From assembly GCF_014205225.1 (NCBI RefSeq), contig NZ_JACHNB010000001.1, positions 8,165,501-8,229,500 on the forward strand: DNA of 64,000 bases, given 5' to 3'. Below are positions 8,080-16,639 of the stretch, piece after piece. Under the pieces are notes generated by a model, which was given only the letters and a program-made list of their open reading frames with translations, was not told the DNA's origin and did no database searches. Origin of the DNA: Actinoplanes octamycinicus. GTDB lineage: Bacteria > Actinomycetota > Actinomycetes > Mycobacteriales > Micromonosporaceae. Made by a program: the position numbers and the translations under genes. Numbering within the stretch: the stretch's first letter is position 1; each line of letters opens with the position of its first letter.

Positions 8080-9134
8080 GGGGTTGCTCCGTTCGTGTCG
8101 GTGGGTCCGGGCGTCAGCACCGCCTTGCCGGCGTAGGGGCGCCCGGCCATGTCGCGCAGCAGCGCCGGGCCGTCCTGCAGGGCGGCTCGGACGTCGATCA
8201 GCCGGTGCAGCGCGGACCGCAGCGCCGGGCCGGTGCCCGCGTCGCGGAGCAGTCCGGTGGCCGTCGCGAAGTCCGCGGTCGTGGCGCCGTGCGAACCGGC
8301 GATCCGGATCCGCCGCCGGCCGGCGCCCGCCGTCCGCAGCTGCTCGCGGCGGCGCAGGTCGTCGAGGTCGAGGCCGCGGAACCGGTCGCCCGGCTCGGTG
8401 CCCGCATAGATCAGCAGTAGTCCGTCCGGGGTGAGCAGGTCGGCGGCGAGCTCCAGGGCGGGCTCGGCCGCGGCCGCGGTGGCCAGCACGACCCTGCCGA
8501 ATCGCGCCGGTCCCGGGCGGCCGGTCGGGTGCAGCCCGACGCCGGGAAGGACGTCGCGCTCGCGCAGGAACCGCAGTCGTGGCGCGCCGCGGTTGAACAG
8601 GTGGACGTCCACCCCTCGGGCGCGCAGGATCCCGGCCATCAGGGTGCCGGCGATTCCGGCGCCGACGATCGCCACCGGCGACCCGGCGGCGCCGGCGGTG
8701 ACCGCGTCCAGCCGGGCGACGCAATGCGCGGCGCAGGCCAGCGGCTCGGTGAACAGGGCGATCATCGGATCCTGTCCGGCCGGGACCGGCCGCAGCGCCG
8801 CCGTCACGTTCGCGGCCGTCCCCTCGATCTCGACGAGATCGGCGAACCCGGAGGTCCGGTGGACGACCGGGTGCGGGTCGAGGACGACCCGCTGCCCCGC
8901 GTCGAGCACGCCGGGCAGTGTCGAGTGCCGAACCTCGGCGACGATCTCGTGGCCGAAGTCGCGGCGCAGGTGCCGCGTGCCGGTCAGCTCCCGCAGGTCG
9001 GACCGGCAGACGCCGACGGCCAGCGGGGCGATCACGACGCGGGCCGGCTGGTCGGTGAGCCGGCCGGTGCGCGCCTCGGTCAGGTACGGATCTCCGTCCC
9101 GGTGGTCGATACGCCGGTAGGCGACGCCGTTCAT
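8076..9134 (-). CDS. MDR-type (zinc alcohol) dehydrogenase
   Basis: 352 residues, medium-chain dehydrogenase/reductase. The N-terminal catalytic domain has VGVCRSDLRELTG (zinc Cys) and DFGHEIVAEV (zinc-site His-Glu); the Rossmann segment PVAIVGAGIAGTLMAG lies near residue 155. The structural-zinc four-Cys loop is absent. Such enzymes oxidise a ring hydroxyl to the ketone that an aminotransferase then converts to an amine; its overlap with the DegT gene supports that pairing (inference). Start ATG 9134 overlaps the preceding dehydrogenase by 4 bases. Confidence 0.8.
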   Translation of the reverse strand: MNGVAYRRIDHRDGDPYLTEARTGRLTDQPARVVIAPLAVGVCRSDLRELTGTRHLRRDFGHEIVAEVRHSTLPGVLDAGQRVVLDPHPVVHRTSGFADLVEIEGTAANVTAALRPVPAGQDPMIALFTEPLACAAHCVARLDAVTAGAAGSPVAIVGAGIAGTLMAGILRARGVDVHLFNRGAPRLRFLRERDVLPGVGLHPTGRPGPARFGRVVLATAAAAEPALELAADLLTPDGLLLIYAGTEPGDRFRGLDLDDLRRREQLRTAGAGRRRIRIAGSHGATTADFATATGLLRDAGTGPALRSALHRLIDVRAALQDGPALLRDMAGRPYAGKAVLTPGPTDTNGATP

Positions 9135-10192
9135 CGCACCCCTCCCGTCGCCGGGAGATCACCGAGGGCCGTGCCGAGATCCGGTTTCCTGGCGGATACC
9201 GCTCCCACGGTCATGTCGATCACCACCTTGATGTATTCGCGCGGGCTGTCCGGCGTGCCGACTCCGGACGCCATCGCGGACAGGTAGGTCGGCGCGTGTT
9301 CCAGCGAGACGACGTGGGTGATCAGGCGCCCGAACCGGTCCGGATGCCGCAGCAACAGCTCCGCGGCCCGGGTCAGGTGCCGCTCCGCGGTGCCGCGGTG
9401 CCCGGTCACCGACAGGGTCTTGCCGCTCGGGGTGCGGACCTGCGTCGCGGCCGGCTCCACCGGGTCGCCGCAGACGTTGCCCCGCCGGACCAGGCCGAGG
9501 TCCAGGTCGCCGGTCGCCGGATGGCTGTCGCCCGGCCCGAATCCGCCGAACAGGTCGATCCGGCCGCCGGGCCGCACCTGGACGACAGCTTCAGCGAGCC
9601 CGGCCGCTGCACCTTCCCGGGGCAGGCAGAGGAAGGCGGCGTCGCACCGGTCCGCCGGCGGCGCGGCGTCCGGGAGCCGGTACCGGGCGCTGCCCAGCAC
9701 ACCGAGTTCCTCGATGAACCCCAGGCGTTCGGTACGCCTGTGGATCAGCTCCACCGCGCACCCGTGCAGCTCGGCCACCATCGCGACCAGCAGCGCCGAG
9801 GTGCCGCCGCCCCAGATCGCCACCCGGTGCGGCCGGGTGGCCGCCGCGACGAGCTCCCATCCGTAGAGCGCCGTCCCCAGCGGCTCGACCAGCGGCGCGA
9901 GATCCGCCGGGAGCCGTGGGTCGACAGGCACGGTCCGTGGCGTACGCCCGGCGCCGGGCTCGAATCGGCGCTGGAAGATGCCGTCGTAGCTGTGCCCGAG
10001 GATGCTGTCCTGATCGTCCGGGTCGACTGGGTTGAAGACCAGGAACCGGCGCCCGTGATCACCGGGCCCGGCCTGCTCCGCCACGCCCTCGTGGCCCAGG
10101 ATCCGGGCCCGGTCGGCCCGGACCCGGCGGTGGATCTGCAGGTCGGTGCCGCAGATGCCGGCTCGCAGGATGCGCAGGTCGCCGCCGCTCAT
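9131..10192 (-). CDS. MDR-type dehydrogenase, second copy
   Basis: 353 residues starting MSGGDLRILRAGICGTDLQIHRR. ICGTDLQIH and ILGHEGVAEQ give the zinc-binding Cys and His-Glu; VAIWGGGTSALLVAM is the nucleotide-binding turn. It differs clearly from its neighbour and is not a recent duplicate. Two dehydrogenases beside one aminotransferase suggest two separate redox steps on the cyclitol or sugar. Much longer in-frame readings toward 10531 would overlap the cyclase gene and are rejected; the ATG at 10192 overlaps the cyclase stop codon. Confidence 0.8.
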   Translation of the reverse strand: MSGGDLRILRAGICGTDLQIHRRVRADRARILGHEGVAEQAGPGDHGRRFLVFNPVDPDDQDSILGHSYDGIFQRRFEPGAGRTPRTVPVDPRLPADLAPLVEPLGTALYGWELVAAATRPHRVAIWGGGTSALLVAMVAELHGCAVELIHRRTERLGFIEELGVLGSARYRLPDAAPPADRCDAAFLCLPREGAAAGLAEAVVQVRPGGRIDLFGGFGPGDSHPATGDLDLGLVRRGNVCGDPVEPAATQVRTPSGKTLSVTGHRGTAERHLTRAAELLLRHPDRFGRLITHVVSLEHAPTYLSAMASGVGTPDSPREYIKVVIDMTVGAVSARKPDLGTALGDLPATGGVR

Positions 10193-11319
10193 CACCGGCT
10201 CGCCGCCACCGGCTGGAGCCGCCGGACCGTGGCCAGCGCGGCGCTGATCTCGGCGGAGGTCACGTCCTCGACGAAGGTGGCGCTGCCGATCCCGGTCGGC
10301 AGGGGAAGGTGCTGGTGGCCGTCGCGGTGCCGGACGGTGTCCGCAAGCGCCCCGGCAAGCATCGCGCTGGTGCAGGCCCGGTGCTCGGTGGGCAGTCCGA
10401 TCCGCTGCAGCAGGGTGAGGATGCGGCGCAGCGACTCGTCGTCGAGCAGCCCGCGGGCGTGGGCGACGGCGCAGCAGAGCGCCATGTCGACCGCGACCGC
10501 CTCGCCGTGCAGCAAGTCGGCGCCGGCACACATCTCCAGGTGCGGGCTGAAGGTGTGCCCGAAGTCGGCCACCCGCTTGAGCTCATGTTCCCACAGGTTG
10601 GTCTCGAGCTCGCCGAGCATCGCGGTCACGCTGCGCTCGATGATCTCCTGGCCGTGCGTGGTCGCGACCCGGGCGTCGACCAGATCGGCGCAGTCCGCCT
10701 CCACCAGCGCGAACAGGCCGGCGTCCTTCATCACCGCGATCTTCACGATCTCGGCGATCCCGTTGCGGACGTGCCGGGCCGGCAGGGTGCGCAGGAACAC
10801 CGGATCCAGCAACGTGTGGCTGGCCGGGAAGTAGGTGCCCAGCCGATTCTTGTGGCCGTTGTGGTTGATCGCCGTCTTCGCCCCGATCGCCGCGTCGACC
10901 AGCCCGATCAGTGTCGTCGGCACCCGCACGAACGGGGTGCCGCGTCGGTACAGGCTAGCCACCAGACCGGCGAGATCGGTCACCACGCCACCGCCGATCG
11001 CGATGATCGGTTCCGAGCGTCGTTTGATCCCGGCCTGGTCGGCGGCGCGGGCGATGTCGAGCAGCGAGTCGGCGGTCTTCACCCGCTCACCGGGGTCCAG
11101 GGTGTACTTCACGCTGCGCGCCCCACGCCCAGCGAAATAGCTGTCGATCCGCTTGCCGTACAGGGCGTCCACCGTGCGGTCGAGGACCAGCAGCGAGGTC
11201 GTCCCGGCGCGTATGCCGGCCGCCTCGGCGAGGGCGTCGTTTCCCGGGGCGAAAACGTCCGCGGATCCGCTGATGCGGTAGGTGACGTCCTGCTGGCAGC
11301 GTACGGTCCAGCCTGTCAT
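10192..11319 (-). CDS. Sedoheptulose 7-phosphate cyclase (2-epi-5-epi-valiolone synthase-like)
   Basis: 375 residues of the 3-dehydroquinate synthase superfamily. NAD site: AIGGGVVTDLAGLVASLYRR (about 107-126). Zinc ligands read as E190 (GIAEIVK), H255 (DFGHTFSPH) and H271 (LLHGEAV). The RRGTPFVRVPTTLIG and GHKNRLGTYFP segments match the sugar-phosphate cyclases making C7 cyclitols (EEVS/EVS, as AcbC and ValA) rather than 2-deoxy-scyllo-inosose synthase or aroB. It should convert sedoheptulose 7-phosphate to a valiolone isomer, the committed step of the operon. Which isomer cannot be told from sequence alone. The start follows GAGGAG. Confidence 0.88.
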   Translation of the reverse strand: MTGWTVRCQQDVTYRISGSADVFAPGNDALAEAAGIRAGTTSLLVLDRTVDALYGKRIDSYFAGRGARSVKYTLDPGERVKTADSLLDIARAADQAGIKRRSEPIIAIGGGVVTDLAGLVASLYRRGTPFVRVPTTLIGLVDAAIGAKTAINHNGHKNRLGTYFPASHTLLDPVFLRTLPARHVRNGIAEIVKIAVMKDAGLFALVEADCADLVDARVATTHGQEIIERSVTAMLGELETNLWEHELKRVADFGHTFSPHLEMCAGADLLHGEAVAVDMALCCAVAHARGLLDDESLRRILTLLQRIGLPTEHRACTSAMLAGALADTVRHRDGHQHLPLPTGIGSATFVEDVTSAEISAALATVRRLQPVAASR

Positions 11320-11328
11320 TGCTTCTCC

Positions 11329-12354
11329 TCAATGGTTGTCGTCGAGACTGTTCCGCAGGTACGCGTCAATGCCTCGCAATGCCGCCAGGCCGTCGTCGTC
11401 GCCGAGGAATATCCGGTTCCGGAAATGATTCTTATCGCGATCGGTGATGCCATAGAGTCCTAGTTCTTCCAGGTTGCGGATGAGGCTTTCGCGATAGTGG
11501 TGGCCGAGCCCTTCCACGACGCCGCCGAAAAGGAATGTCGCCTCCACCTCGGGATCGAGCGTGGCGTGGCACAGCAGCACTTTGGCGAGCGGGAGGGTGA
11601 ACAGGTCGAGCAGTTCCGCCGCGTGCCGGTCGCCCTGGCGAACCCGCTCGGTGAACGCCCGCACGGCCGGTCCCGGCGAACCGGGCCGCTCCCGGAACGC
11701 CGTGGCCTCGGGCAGGGTGGCCAGCAACGATTCGAAGCCGCGGCCGGAGGAGAACGCGCTCAGATGGTTGAGTGCCCCACAGTCGCAGCGGTTCTCCCGG
11801 ACCTTGCCGCGCCACCGGACGTCGACCGGCAGGTGCCCGATCTCGCCCTGCAGCCCGTGCACCGGGTCCAGCGGGATCCGGCCCGTTCCCAGCTCGATGG
11901 TGCGGCAGGCGATGCCGCTGCTGACGGTCACCGCCGCGGCCCGCGACGAGACGCCGGGCGCCGGATGCGCCGCCCGGACCGCGTGGGCCAGCGCGGTGAC
12001 GTCGTTGAGCAGGTGGAAGCGGATGTCCGGCAACCGCTGCCGCAGCCTGGCGGTCAGGTCGAACGGGTACCGGCCGGGGCCCCACAGCGGGGCGCTGCCG
12101 AGCACTTCGCCGGTCCGGCCGTTGAGCGCCGCACCAAGGGATATCCCGACGCCGGCGCCGTCCGGCAGGTCCGCCTCTCGCGTGGTGGTGACGATGTAGT
12201 CGACCAGGCGTCGCTGCAGCGTCGCCACCGGTTCATGGTGATTGCGGACGGAGATGGCCGGCGACCTGTGCAGCAGCCGCAGCCGGCCGGTTCGGTCGGC
12301 GGTCCCGGCGCGGAACCAGGTACCGCCGAGGTCCAGGCAGAGCGTCGGGCTCAT
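11329..12354 (-). CDS. ROK-family kinase (cyclitol 7-kinase candidate)
   Basis: 341 residues, starting MSPTLCLDLGGTWFRAG (phosphate-binding loop). GLQGEIGHLPVD carries the ROK catalytic-region signature and RCDCGALNHL is a reduced form of the CxCGxxGC zinc motif, with two cysteines missing. ROK kinases phosphorylate glucose-like rings, and in validamycin and acarbose biosynthesis a ROK kinase (ValC, AcbM) phosphorylates the 7-hydroxyl of the cyclitol. Its position directly upstream of the cyclase gene makes the same role likely here. Confidence 0.85.
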   Translation of the reverse strand: MSPTLCLDLGGTWFRAGTADRTGRLRLLHRSPAISVRNHHEPVATLQRRLVDYIVTTTREADLPDGAGVGISLGAALNGRTGEVLGSAPLWGPGRYPFDLTARLRQRLPDIRFHLLNDVTALAHAVRAAHPAPGVSSRAAAVTVSSGIACRTIELGTGRIPLDPVHGLQGEIGHLPVDVRWRGKVRENRCDCGALNHLSAFSSGRGFESLLATLPEATAFRERPGSPGPAVRAFTERVRQGDRHAAELLDLFTLPLAKVLLCHATLDPEVEATFLFGGVVEGLGHHYRESLIRNLEELGLYGITDRDKNHFRNRIFLGDDDGLAALRGIDAYLRNSLDDNH

Positions 12355-12355
12355 C

Positions 12356-13078
12356 TCACGCTGCCCGGCCGGTCGCCACATCGGTGAGCAGGATCCCGCC
12401 GTCGCCCAGGACCGCGGACGCCGCAGCGGTCCGCGGCGAGGCCCCGCCGAGCAGCTCGGCCACCGCGCCGGCCTTGGCCGCCCCGCAGGCAAGCACCAGT
12501 CGCAGATCCGCGTGGGCGAGCACGCGCTGGGTGAGCGTCATCCGCCGGACACCGCGGTACGGGGCGGTCGTCACCACCATGCGGTCCACCGCCAGGGCGC
12601 TCAGGTCGCCGTCGAAGATCGAGGCGGTGTGCCCGTCCTCGCCGAGGCCGAGGATGACGACGTCCGGGCCGCCGCCCTGGAGCAGCCGGCGGATCCGCGC
12701 GTCGTAGCCGCGCACCGCCGCGGCGAGATCCGGTCCGCCGCGCACCGGCATCGGATGCCGGTTGGCGCTCGGTGGATCGCACCGGTCGAGCAGGTTGCGC
12801 TGAATGACGTCCCAGGACGGGCCGGTGTCGCTGTCCGGGACCAGGTGGTCATCGGTCTGCAGCACGTGGATCCGATGCCACGGCAGACCGGCCTCGCTCA
12901 GCGAGCGGTAGGCGGCGGCCGGGGTGCTGCCCCCGGTCAGCGCGACGGTACAGGATCGCTTGCGGGTGAGCACCTGGTCGAGGTGCTCGACCACCCGGTC
13001 CCTGACCTGGTCGGCCAGGCTGGCGGTGGTCGTGACGGGCTGCACCAGGCAGCCATTTCGTTCCGCGAGTTCGGGCAC
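12356..13078 (-). CDS. 6-phosphogluconolactonase family protein
   Basis: 240 residues, NagB/6-phosphogluconolactonase fold. Features: TVALTGGSTPAAAYRSL near residue 45 (phosphate loop), VLQTDDHLVPDSD near 73 and VVILGLGEDGHTASIF near 140 with the catalytic GEDGH. It hydrolyses 6-phosphogluconolactone in the oxidative pentose phosphate pathway. In this operon it may raise the pentose-phosphate supply that leads to sedoheptulose 7-phosphate, together with the RPE-family gene. A lactone or amino-sugar substrate of the pathway itself is the alternative. Spaced 1 base from the ROK kinase gene. Confidence 0.85.
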   Translation of the reverse strand: MPELAERNGCLVQPVTTTASLADQVRDRVVEHLDQVLTRKRSCTVALTGGSTPAAAYRSLSEAGLPWHRIHVLQTDDHLVPDSDTGPSWDVIQRNLLDRCDPPSANRHPMPVRGGPDLAAAVRGYDARIRRLLQGGGPDVVILGLGEDGHTASIFDGDLSALAVDRMVVTTAPYRGVRRMTLTQRVLAHADLRLVLACGAAKAGAVAELLGGASPRTAAASAVLGDGGILLTDVATGRAA

Positions 13079-13080
13079 TT

Positions 13081-14154
13081 CTAGTCGACCTCCTGAGTCA
13101 CCGCCACCCGGTCTTCGGTGGCGAATCGAGCCGCCTTGGCCATCGACGGCCGCTCATGGTTGAGATGGGTCATGGTGGTTTCCAACCTGGTCACCGGGAC
13201 GAGCGTCGACAGGCGGGTGACGAAGTCCCGGTCCTCGCCGCCCCACCCGGAGAACGAGGTGTCGAAGCCGTCCACCGCCCGGAACAGCTCGCCCGCCACA
13301 ACCACACAGCCACCCGGCGGGCGGCGCAGTAGGTAGCCGGCGACCGACCGCGGTGGCGCCGTGGGCCTGGCCACGACCTGCGCAGACGTCAGCGGATCGA
13401 GACAGTGGACGTCCTCGTAGGGCAGGAAGGCGGGCGAGACCGCGGCCTGCGCGCGCACCCTGGCGACGAAACCCGGGTCGACGATCATGTCGGCGTCCAG
13501 CTGACAGATCACGTCGCGGCCCGAGGCCGCCCGCGCCGCCCCGAAGTTGACCGACGACGACTTGTTGAACGGCCCGGTCTGGCACTGAAACGCGTAGTCG
13601 TCCACCCAGGTCCGCGCCCACGAGTGCCGGGGCTGGTCGTCGCTCTCCACCAGGGTCACGTGGACACCTGCGGACGGCGTCGCCTGCGCCTTGAGCGCGC
13701 CCAGGCACGCCCGCAGATTGCGCTCCCGCAAACTCCCCCGCGGGGCGCGGAAGGGAATGACGACATGCAGCGCCGGCAGCCCGTCAGCCGTCCCGGCGGC
13801 GCCGCCCGGCGCGGGCAGGGATGCCGGGATGCCCTCGAAATACAGCATCCGTACGGACGCTTCGATCGAGGTGACCAGGTCTTCGCAGCCGCGACTCCAC
13901 CTGTGCGTCCGCTCGTACCGGGTGAGCGCCGCGACCAGGTGCCGATAGCCGGCGGCGGGTTGCTGTCCCCGGGTCACCGACGCGAGGGGCCGAGCGAGGA
14001 AGTCACGGCCGGTCGCCAGCTCGGTGGTCAAGTCCAGCGCCTGCCGGAACAACGGCCCGCTGGATCGCCAGTAGGGCGGGCAGTAGTCCTCCGCTGCCCG
14101 GTCCGCGCCCGCGACGACGCAGCCGGCGAGTGTGCGGGCGATTCCCAATAGCAC
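13081..14154 (-). CDS. GT-A (family 2-like) glycosyltransferase, first gene of operon
   Basis: 357 residues. An N-terminal part of about 125 residues of unclear fold precedes a GT-A domain: LHVVIPFRAPRGSLRERN, then VICQLDADMIVDP (DxD nucleotide-sugar/metal site, about residue 220) and FSGWGGEDRDFVTRL, the acceptor-side motif of galactosyltransferase-like enzymes. It probably links a sugar to the cyclitol. GTG 14154 is preceded by AAAGGAG with a 6-base spacer. As first gene of the 15-gene run it lies directly behind the AT-richer leader that should carry the operon promoter. Confidence 0.8.
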   Translation of the reverse strand: MLLGIARTLAGCVVAGADRAAEDYCPPYWRSSGPLFRQALDLTTELATGRDFLARPLASVTRGQQPAAGYRHLVAALTRYERTHRWSRGCEDLVTSIEASVRMLYFEGIPASLPAPGGAAGTADGLPALHVVIPFRAPRGSLRERNLRACLGALKAQATPSAGVHVTLVESDDQPRHSWARTWVDDYAFQCQTGPFNKSSSVNFGAARAASGRDVICQLDADMIVDPGFVARVRAQAAVSPAFLPYEDVHCLDPLTSAQVVARPTAPPRSVAGYLLRRPPGGCVVVAGELFRAVDGFDTSFSGWGGEDRDFVTRLSTLVPVTRLETTMTHLNHERPSMAKAARFATEDRVAVTQEVD

Positions 14155-14495
14155 GATGCACTCCTTTCGTTAACTCGAATTGGGGCATCGAATGCAACCG
14201 GATAAATGTGGCTCGGCCCTGAATCAGGACGCGTTGTTTCTACTGTGTACACCCGGTTGCCATAACCGAAAGCTAGCACGACATCCGGATGACGACACGG
14301 GTCATAAAGGATGAACTGCGGCGGGGGCGTGCACGATCCGGCCGCGAAAAATTTTTACCCACCGCATTCACACCGGTCATCATTGCGGCATCGCACGGCG
14401 TGCATCGCCGGATCGGCGGCGAGAAAATCTGATTTTCACGGCGCAACGGAATGTGTGCACTGCGGAGATTCCGCGGTTGCACGGCAGCGGAGCGC
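14155..14495 (-). promoter_or_regulatory. Upstream region of the cyclitol operon
   Basis: 341 bases without a gene between the operon's first gene and the end of the regulator gene. It is visibly less GC-rich than its surroundings (for example around 14160-14280 and 14340-14360) and must contain the operon promoter. A short palindrome GCACGGCGTGC lies at about 14395-14405. I looked for a StrR-type operator (GTTCGAC..GTCGAAC) and did not find one. No -35/-10 pair can be assigned with confidence. Confidence 0.5.
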
Positions 14496-15440
14496 CTATC
14501 CAGCGGTGTTCGCGCGCCCCTCGGCGATCCGGGCGAACTGCTCCCACTGCAGCGCGACACTGCGGGCCGCCTGGGACAGCAACGGCAGGCAGTGCGGTGG
14601 CAGCGACTCCACCACCTGCCCGTCGAGCGAGGTGGCGAGTTGCTGGTGCAGGAGCCGCAACAGGGTGCGGCCGACCTCGGTGTACCGCAGCGACGGGTCG
14701 CGACTGAGGTTGGTCAGCAGCACGTCGTCGGCGACGTCCGCCCGCTCCCTGGCCTCCTGGGCGTGCGCCGGCCGCTTACCGGCGCCGTCCGTACCGGTCA
14801 TCCGCAGGCGCACCTTGCGCACCGTGTTGGGCGCCACCCCGGCCCGGCGGGCGATCTCGCGCAACGACGCGTCCGGATGCCGGCTGATCAGCTCCTCGAC
14901 GAGTCCGCGGTCGGCAGGGACGGCGGCCGGGCGGACCCGCCCGTCCTGGCCCAGCCGCTCGGCCGGCGCGGGCAGGCCCCGCCGCTCGCGCAGAGCGGCG
15001 ACGGTCTTGCCGGACACCCCGGCGGCCCTGCCGATCGACCGGTCGGAGCAGTGCGGGAACCAGGCGAGGAGGCGTTCGGCGGCGGCGCGCCGCTCGCTGA
15101 GCGTCAGCGGCAGGCCGTGCACGACGTTGCTGGCGACACTGCGCAGGTACGCCGCACGGTCGTCGTCTTCGAGCAGGAAGGCGCGGATCCGGTCCGCACC
15201 CTTGAGCCGAGCCGCGTGCACGCGATGCACGCCGTCGATCACCCGCATGGTGGACCGCTGCACGAGAATCGGCGGCAGCGGCGTCTCCGACTGCGCCAGC
15301 AGGCGGGCGTGATCCTCGTCCAGGGCGGTCTCCCGCGGCGTCCACGCCGACGACAGCGCGGCGACCGGGACGAGCACCGGCTCCCCGGCGGGAGGTGCCG
15401 CACTCAGCTCGGCGAAGTGAGTCGGTGAGATCTCGTCCAC
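14496..15440 (-). CDS. StrR/ParB-like pathway-specific regulator
   Basis: About 314 residues. A ParB-type N-terminal domain (VLVPVAALSSAWTPRE, then PPILVQRSTMRVIDGVHRVHAAR and ASNVVHGLPLTLSERRAAA) is followed by helix-turn-helix segments SDRSIGRAAGVSGKTVAAL and SLREIARRAGVAPNTVRKV. This layout is that of StrR, the activator of streptomycin genes, and its relatives in aminoglycoside clusters. It lies just upstream of the operon on the same strand and most likely activates it. I prefer GTG 15440 because the domain starts just after it; a GTG at 15494 is also open. Confidence 0.8.
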   Translation of the reverse strand: MDEISPTHFAELSAAPPAGEPVLVPVAALSSAWTPRETALDEDHARLLAQSETPLPPILVQRSTMRVIDGVHRVHAARLKGADRIRAFLLEDDDRAAYLRSVASNVVHGLPLTLSERRAAAERLLAWFPHCSDRSIGRAAGVSGKTVAALRERRGLPAPAERLGQDGRVRPAAVPADRGLVEELISRHPDASLREIARRAGVAPNTVRKVRLRMTGTDGAGKRPAHAQEARERADVADDVLLTNLSRDPSLRYTEVGRTLLRLLHQQLATSLDGQVVESLPPHCLPLLSQAARSVALQWEQFARIAEGRANTAG

Positions 15441-15571
15441 GGCACCCCGTCCCCCGTCGACCCCCGCGCGCCGCGTGGTCACCACGCGGCACACCGGCGG
15501 CCGATACCGGCCACCGGTGTGCCCTATCCCCTTTTAGTTAACCTACCTAACGAGTTTTTGCCACCCGTGGT

Positions 15572-16222
15572 TCACGTCACAGTCACGAGCGTCCGCAGAT
15601 CAGCGGGCCGGTGCGCGGTCCGGTCGGCCGGCTGCTCAGCGTCGTAGAGGTGACCCCATGCCGCGGCGACCGCCACCGCACCGCTGCGCCGCGCGGCCTG
15701 CAGGTCCAGCGGGGAGTCGCCGACGTAGGCGACCGAGCCGGGCGCGACGCCCAGCTGCTCGCAGGCACGCAGGATGCCGTCGGGTGCGGGTTTCGGGTTC
15801 GCCACCTGGTCGCCGCCGACGATGATCGAGAAGTGTTTCAGCAGGCCTGCCGCACCGAGCAGGATCTGTGCAGCCTGCTGGCTGGCGCCGGTGAAGACCC
15901 CTAGGGAGCACCGCCGTGTCAGATCCGCGAGCGTCTCGCCGATCCCGTCGTAGGCGCTGACCCGGCCGGTGCCGAGATGCGCGTAGTACCGGTCGAGATC
16001 ATCAGGCGTCGCCGGGCGGCCGAGCAGATGATCCAGAATCCGTTGCGGTGGGCCGAGCGGATACGCGGCCACGATCTCCGCGTCGGAGTACCACGGACCA
16101 CCGCCGGCCGCCACGGCGGCCCGGAACGCCGCGTTCACAGCGGTCGTGGACTCGATCAGAGTGCCGTCCATGTCGAAGACGACAGCGTCCACAGAGGCGC
16201 CTCGAGAGCCAGAAGATCGCAT
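15572..16222 (-). CDS. HAD-superfamily phosphatase
   Basis: 216 residues with motif I VVFDMDGTLIEST, motif II VFTGAS, the lysine motif ANPKPAPDGIL and motif IV VAYVGDSPLDLQAA. This is the phosphoglycolate phosphatase/beta-phosphoglucomutase subgroup, acting on a small phosphorylated metabolite in the cytosol. The substrate is unknown. It lies upstream of the regulator gene on the same strand; membership of the biosynthetic cluster is uncertain. A GTG at 16192, just before the first motif, is an alternative start. Confidence 0.8.
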   Translation of the reverse strand: MRSSGSRGASVDAVVFDMDGTLIESTTAVNAAFRAAVAAGGGPWYSDAEIVAAYPLGPPQRILDHLLGRPATPDDLDRYYAHLGTGRVSAYDGIGETLADLTRRCSLGVFTGASQQAAQILLGAAGLLKHFSIIVGGDQVANPKPAPDGILRACEQLGVAPGSVAYVGDSPLDLQAARRSGAVAVAAAWGHLYDAEQPADRTAHRPADLRTLVTVT

Positions 16223-16247
16223 GACGGGACACTACCCACGCCGCCGG

Positions 16248-16541
16248 TCATTTGTCGCGAAGCCACCAGCCGCTGCGGTCGGTGTCTCCCGCCCAGTCAC
16301 GCGCCTGACGGGGAGCGGGTGGCTCGTCCCAGTCCGTCATGACGGCGTCGAACTCGGCCTTGGCCTGCATGTCGGTCGCCGCGTAGGCCCGCGCCGCTGC
16401 CTTGATCTGCTCGCCCGCGAGGTAAAGGCGTCCGCATGCGGTCGTCAGATACTCGCCGTATTCCACGACCATGGCCTTTTGTCCAGCGCCCGCGGCCTCA
16501 CCGGCGCCCGGGCGTGGTGCCTGCCGCGCCTGCACGGCCAC
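16248..16541 (-). pseudogene. Remnant resembling an EspC/WXG100-like type VII substrate
   Basis: Up to 97 codons are open. The C-terminal part (EYLTTACGRLYLAGEQIKAAARAYAATDMQAKAEF) resembles the helix-rich end of actinobacterial ESX-associated EspC-like proteins, where AAAxAYxxTD is common. The N-terminal 22 residues are proline/alanine-rich and unlike the family, so the gene has probably lost its 5' part. Treat as a hypothetical short protein if expressed. Confidence 0.4.
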
Positions 16542-16639
16542 GCACCCTTCTCGGCTTACTTATCCGCGCACCGACTGCCCGAGTGGCGGCCGGACCGTCC
16601 GACCGGTACGCGGTGGCTGCCGGCAGCCTCGAAGTGCGC

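Noticed and set aside
10192..11319. Reading the cyclase as 2-deoxy-scyllo-inosose synthase or 3-dehydroquinate synthase.
   Set aside because: The RRGTPFVRVPTTLIGLVDA and GHKNRLGTYFP segments follow the C7-cyclitol cyclases, not the other two groups.
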